From positions 3,528,501 through 3,592,500 of the forward strand of contig NZ_CP009920.1 of assembly GCF_000832985.1 (NCBI RefSeq): 64,000 nucleotides of DNA, read 5' to 3'. Position numbers and translations under genes: made by a program. The stretch comes from Priestia megaterium NBRC 15308 = ATCC 14581 (lineage in GTDB: Bacteria > Bacillota > Bacilli > Bacillales > Bacillaceae_H). Below the pieces are notes generated by a model that did not search any database, was not told the origin of the DNA, and saw nothing but the letters and a program-made list of their open reading frames with translations. Position 1 is the first letter of the stretch, and the number at the start of each line of letters is the position of its first letter. Below, in pieces: positions 61,403 to 64,000 of this stretch.

Positions 61403-61582
61403 ATGGATAGAAACACGGAGTTCACTATGATTCGTCAAGCGTTGGAAAACAGCTATCATTTAATGCAGCAGGGAATAGAAGTAAGCGGAGAAACGCTTAC
61501 TCAGCTGGAACAAGCAAAAGCCGAGTATGAAGCGGCCTTTTTATTGTCTCAGTCCACGGACTCAAAATTCCGCTGTAATTAA
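61403..61582 (+). CDS. Small helical protein of unknown function (59 aa)
   Basis: MDRNTEFTMIRQALENSYHLMQ... to DSKFRCN, 59 residues, two predicted helices with a Gln/Glu-rich middle. GAGAGAGGATGTTTATAA precedes the ATG. Size and helical hairpin recall Spo0E-like or SinI-like small regulators, but the Spo0E SQELD motif is absent. No assignment. Confidence 0.6.
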   Translation: MDRNTEFTMIRQALENSYHLMQQGIEVSGETLTQLEQAKAEYEAAFLLSQSTDSKFRCN

Positions 61583-61632
61583 TTTTTAATAGTACTTATT
61601 CCGTTTGTGCTCTATACACTCAGCTTTTATAC

Positions 61633-61667
61633 AAAAAGGTTCTGTCCTTACAGGCAGAACTTTTTTA
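61633..61667 (+). terminator. Terminator after the 59-residue gene
   Basis: AAAAAGGTTCTG and CAGAACTTTTTT around a 10-base loop. Confidence 0.85.
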
Positions 61668-61805
61668 TGTTCAGCTCTTTTTATTGACATTTTAGATAAA
61701 GTAGTCAATAATTAAGTTTTGCTTACATGAGAAATTTACTAGATAAAAAGAAGTGAAGCTAATTTTTATTGATAGATATTTACATAAATAAAGGAGTCAG
61801 TATCG

Positions 61806-63743
61806 ATGATGAGAGAGCGGTTGCCTTTTACAATTGAGCGGGATGAAAACTTTTTTGACAAATTAAATGAATGGATAGGTGATGTTTTTTATGAACATCT
61901 TCCAGACGCGGGGTTAGAACTTCGGGATGAACAAATTTTTATGGCTTTTCAAATCGAACGAGCTTTTAAAGAAAAAAATGTAATATTTGCAGAAGCAGGT
62001 GTAGGAACAGGGAAAACTATTGTGTATTTACTGTACGCTATTTGTTATGCAAGGTATATTGGCAAGCCAGCTATTATTGCCTGTGCGGATGAAACATTAA
62101 TTGAACAGTTAGTAAAAGCCGAAGGAGACATTGCAAAGCTCTCTGGTATTTTAGATATTAACATGGATGTTCGCCTAGCAAAATCTCAAGATCAGTATCT
62201 GTGTTTAAAGAAATTAGATGCTGTGACAGCACGAACAGATAATGAAAACATTGAAGAAATTTACGATACGCTTCCTGATTTTGTTCATGATCATAGCGGT
62301 ATGCAGTCGTTCTATCACTACGGAGACCGTAAAGAATATCCTCATTTAACGGATGAGGAATGGAATCAAATTAACTGGGATACGTTTCAAGACTGTTCTT
62401 CCTGTGAGCAGCGTCATAGATGCGGCTTAACGCTTTCACGTGAGCACTATAGAAAAGCACATGACTTAATTATTTGCTCTCACGATTTTTACATGGAGCA
62501 CATTTGGACATATGAAGCCCGCAAGCGTGAAGGACAGCTTCCCCTTCTTCCTGAAAGCAGCTGTGTTGTATTTGATGAAGGTCACCTGCTGGAATTTGCT
62601 GCACAAAAGGCTTTAACATATCGCATTCAAGAAGATACGTTAGAAAACTTGTTAACGCGTCTATTAGAAAATGACGTGCGAGAAGAATTTGCTGTGAAGA
62701 TCGAGCACGCTATCGATGTATATGCAATGTTCTTTGACCGTTTAAGTGAAGCAAGTACAGAAATCGTTGGTTCTAGCCGTAAAGAAGTAGCCCGCACAAA
62801 CGGATTACAAAGTGTAGGAAAAGAACTTTTATCGCTGCTTGAGCATATCGGAAACGAGCTTGTGTTTGAGAGTGAGACCTATACAGTAGACGAGTATACG
62901 CTGCGAATTGTAGATGAGTACCTAGATCAAATTGATTATTCGCTGCGCTTATTTATGGACAACGAAAATGCCATCTACTGGGTAGAAGAAAATAACTGGC
63001 AGCTGACGTTGGTTATTATGCCGCAAGCAGTAAAAGACGTCTTAAAAGAACGAGTATTTGCGAAGAAAATACCATATATTTTCACTTCTGCGACTCTTTC
63101 AGATAACCAATCGTTCGATTATTTAGCATATAGCTTAGGAATTGCAAAGCCGCTTTCTTTTTCTGTTGAATCGCCATTTGATTATGATGAGCAAATGAAA
63201 ATTGCGGTAAAAAATGTTTCGGATGATCAAGAAGAAGCGTTTGCTGAAAAATTCGCCTTTGCTGTTGCGCAGCTCGAAAAAACGAACGGACGAGCACTTT
63301 TACTGTTTAACAGCAAAGAAGAACTAGAGATGTTCAAAGAAGTTTCCAAAGAGTTAAATCAGTACACATTTTTATTTGAAGGCGATCAAGAAATCAGTAA
63401 ATTAGTATCTCAGTTCCAAAGGGAAGAAGAAACGATTTTATGCGCTGTTCATTTGTGGGAAGGATTGGATATTCCTGGACCTTCGCTATCTAATGTAATT
63501 ATTTGGTCTCTGCCGTATCCACCAAATGATCCGGTCTTTGAAGCAAAGCGCAATCAAGTAGTCGATCCATTCTGGGATGCAGATATGCCGTATATGCTTC
63601 TTCGCTTAAAGCAAGGAGTTGGAAGGCTGATTCGCTCTCATAACGATAAGGGTCTAATCACGATCTTTATGCCAAAAAGCACAGATTCAAAAGTGCGTTC
63701 AATCATTGAACAAAATGTCCCAACGAAAATAGAAAACGTATAA
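61806..63743 (+). CDS. ypvA: XPD/DinG-like Fe-S helicase YpvA
   Basis: 645-residue superfamily 2 helicase. Walker A EAGVGTGKTIVYLL, the DEGH box VVFDEGHLLEF, and motif VI QGVGRLIRSHNDKG are present. Four cysteines, one in QYLCLKKL and three in DCSSCEQRHRCGL, fit the Fe-S cluster of the XPD/DinG family. It is a second DinG-like protein in the window and, unlike the first, keeps the cluster but has no exonuclease domain. AAAGGAGTCAGTATCG precedes the ATG. Confidence 0.92.
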   Translation: MMRERLPFTIERDENFFDKLNEWIGDVFYEHLPDAGLELRDEQIFMAFQIERAFKEKNVIFAEAGVGTGKTIVYLLYAICYARYIGKPAIIACADETLIEQLVKAEGDIAKLSGILDINMDVRLAKSQDQYLCLKKLDAVTARTDNENIEEIYDTLPDFVHDHSGMQSFYHYGDRKEYPHLTDEEWNQINWDTFQDCSSCEQRHRCGLTLSREHYRKAHDLIICSHDFYMEHIWTYEARKREGQLPLLPESSCVVFDEGHLLEFAAQKALTYRIQEDTLENLLTRLLENDVREEFAVKIEHAIDVYAMFFDRLSEASTEIVGSSRKEVARTNGLQSVGKELLSLLEHIGNELVFESETYTVDEYTLRIVDEYLDQIDYSLRLFMDNENAIYWVEENNWQLTLVIMPQAVKDVLKERVFAKKIPYIFTSATLSDNQSFDYLAYSLGIAKPLSFSVESPFDYDEQMKIAVKNVSDDQEEAFAEKFAFAVAQLEKTNGRALLLFNSKEELEMFKEVSKELNQYTFLFEGDQEISKLVSQFQREEETILCAVHLWEGLDIPGPSLSNVIIWSLPYPPNDPVFEAKRNQVVDPFWDADMPYMLLRLKQGVGRLIRSHNDKGLITIFMPKSTDSKVRSIIEQNVPTKIENV

Positions 63744-63771
63744 AAAAGCGCGGTTGTAGCCGCGCTTTTTT
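63742..63771 (+). terminator. Terminator after ypvA
   Basis: AAAAAAGCGCGG and CCGCGCTTTTTT around TTGTAG. Confidence 0.93.
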
Positions 63772-63867
63772 ATACGTATAATAGATTGAATATTCAGTTA
63801 TATACATGCCGTTACTATTATGATAAAATAATTTATGGTGAAATAAGGAAAGTAAGGAGGAAAAACA

Positions 63868-64000
63868 ATGAGAGAAGACATACAGAAAATTGAGAAACAG
63901 TTTTATGAATACATGAATAAAATCAAAAGTTATCAAGAGGCAATCGGAGTGATGTACTGGGATTTGAGGACGGGTGCTCCAAAAAAAGGGGCGGATCAGC
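63868..64000 (+). CDS. ypwA: M32 family metallocarboxypeptidase YpwA, 5' part
   Basis: Only the first 44 residues are in the window. MREDIQKIEKQFYEYMNKIK and VMYWDLRTGAPKKGADQ match the N-terminus of YpwA, a thermostable zinc carboxypeptidase. AAGGAGGAAAAACA precedes the ATG. The HEXXH active site lies beyond the end. Location after ypvA is the B. subtilis order. Confidence 0.88.
   Translation, partial: MREDIQKIEKQFYEYMNKIKSYQEAIGVMYWDLRTGAPKKGADQ

Overview
The window is a low-G+C Bacillaceae chromosome segment. Gene order follows the Bacillus subtilis ypjB to ypwA interval closely: ypjB, ypjC, ypjD, dapB, mgsA, bshB1, bshA, cca, birA, panBCD, dinG, ypmA, ypmB, aspB, asnS, dnaD, nth, ypoC, ponA, recU, yppC to yppG, mrfAB, cotD, ypsA, gpsB, rnpB, rlmL/ypsC, ypvA, ypwA. 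Bacillithiol genes, an S-box leader, spore coat genes and protein-level resemblance point to Bacillus sensu lato. Priestia (Bacillus) megaterium is my best guess, by recognition and not by any search.

Layout. 1-9.6 kb: a CAP-domain exported protein, ypjB, a yugP-type protease and the ypjD-dapB-mgsA-bshB1-bshA-cca-birA run (lysine/peptidoglycan precursor, methylglyoxal, bacillithiol, tRNA CCA addition, biotin). 9.6-21.7 kb: a leader with competing hairpins before panBCD, then dinG, a degenerate ComEC-like protein, ypmAB, aspB, asnS, dnaD, nth and ypoC. 21.7-28.9 kb: ponA-recU on the minus strand, then the yppC-G region with an sspM-like gene and a frameshifted yppF. 29-33 kb: a spore coat block with an Arg/Ser-repeat CotG-like protein, the CotH-family kinase, a CotB homologue and a second CotB-like protein. 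33-35.6 kb: a SAM riboswitch and metI-metC. 35.6-43 kb: an accessory stretch with a SIMPL protein, a Na+/proline symporter with a perfect cre site, a YhcN-type lipoprotein, a cold-shock gene, a PAS-GGDEF membrane protein and several small unknown genes. 43-49.1 kb: mrfA-mrfB, cotD, ypsA, gpsB and rnpB. 49.3-53 kb: the liaIH-FSR envelope-stress operon without liaG. 53-64 kb: a GH13 alpha-glucosidase, rlmL, a CUT1 sugar ABC transporter operon behind a four-segment attenuator-like leader, ypvA, and the start of ypwA.

Four dispersed repeat copies (about 165-340 bp) share imperfect terminal inverted repeats and an internal terminator-like hairpin. They lie at or within a few bases of stop codons, mostly between convergent genes. 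I regard them as MITE-like elements serving as terminators.

Most promising items: the ABC-transporter leader near 61.1 kb; the panB leader; the CotG/CotH/CotB block with unusual Arg/Ser and Arg/Thr/Gly repeats; the stop-codon-abutting repeat family; a LexA-like box in the mrfAB promoter; and the single-base yppF frameshift in a 7-base homopolymer. No CRISPR array, tRNA gene, prophage or transposase was seen.
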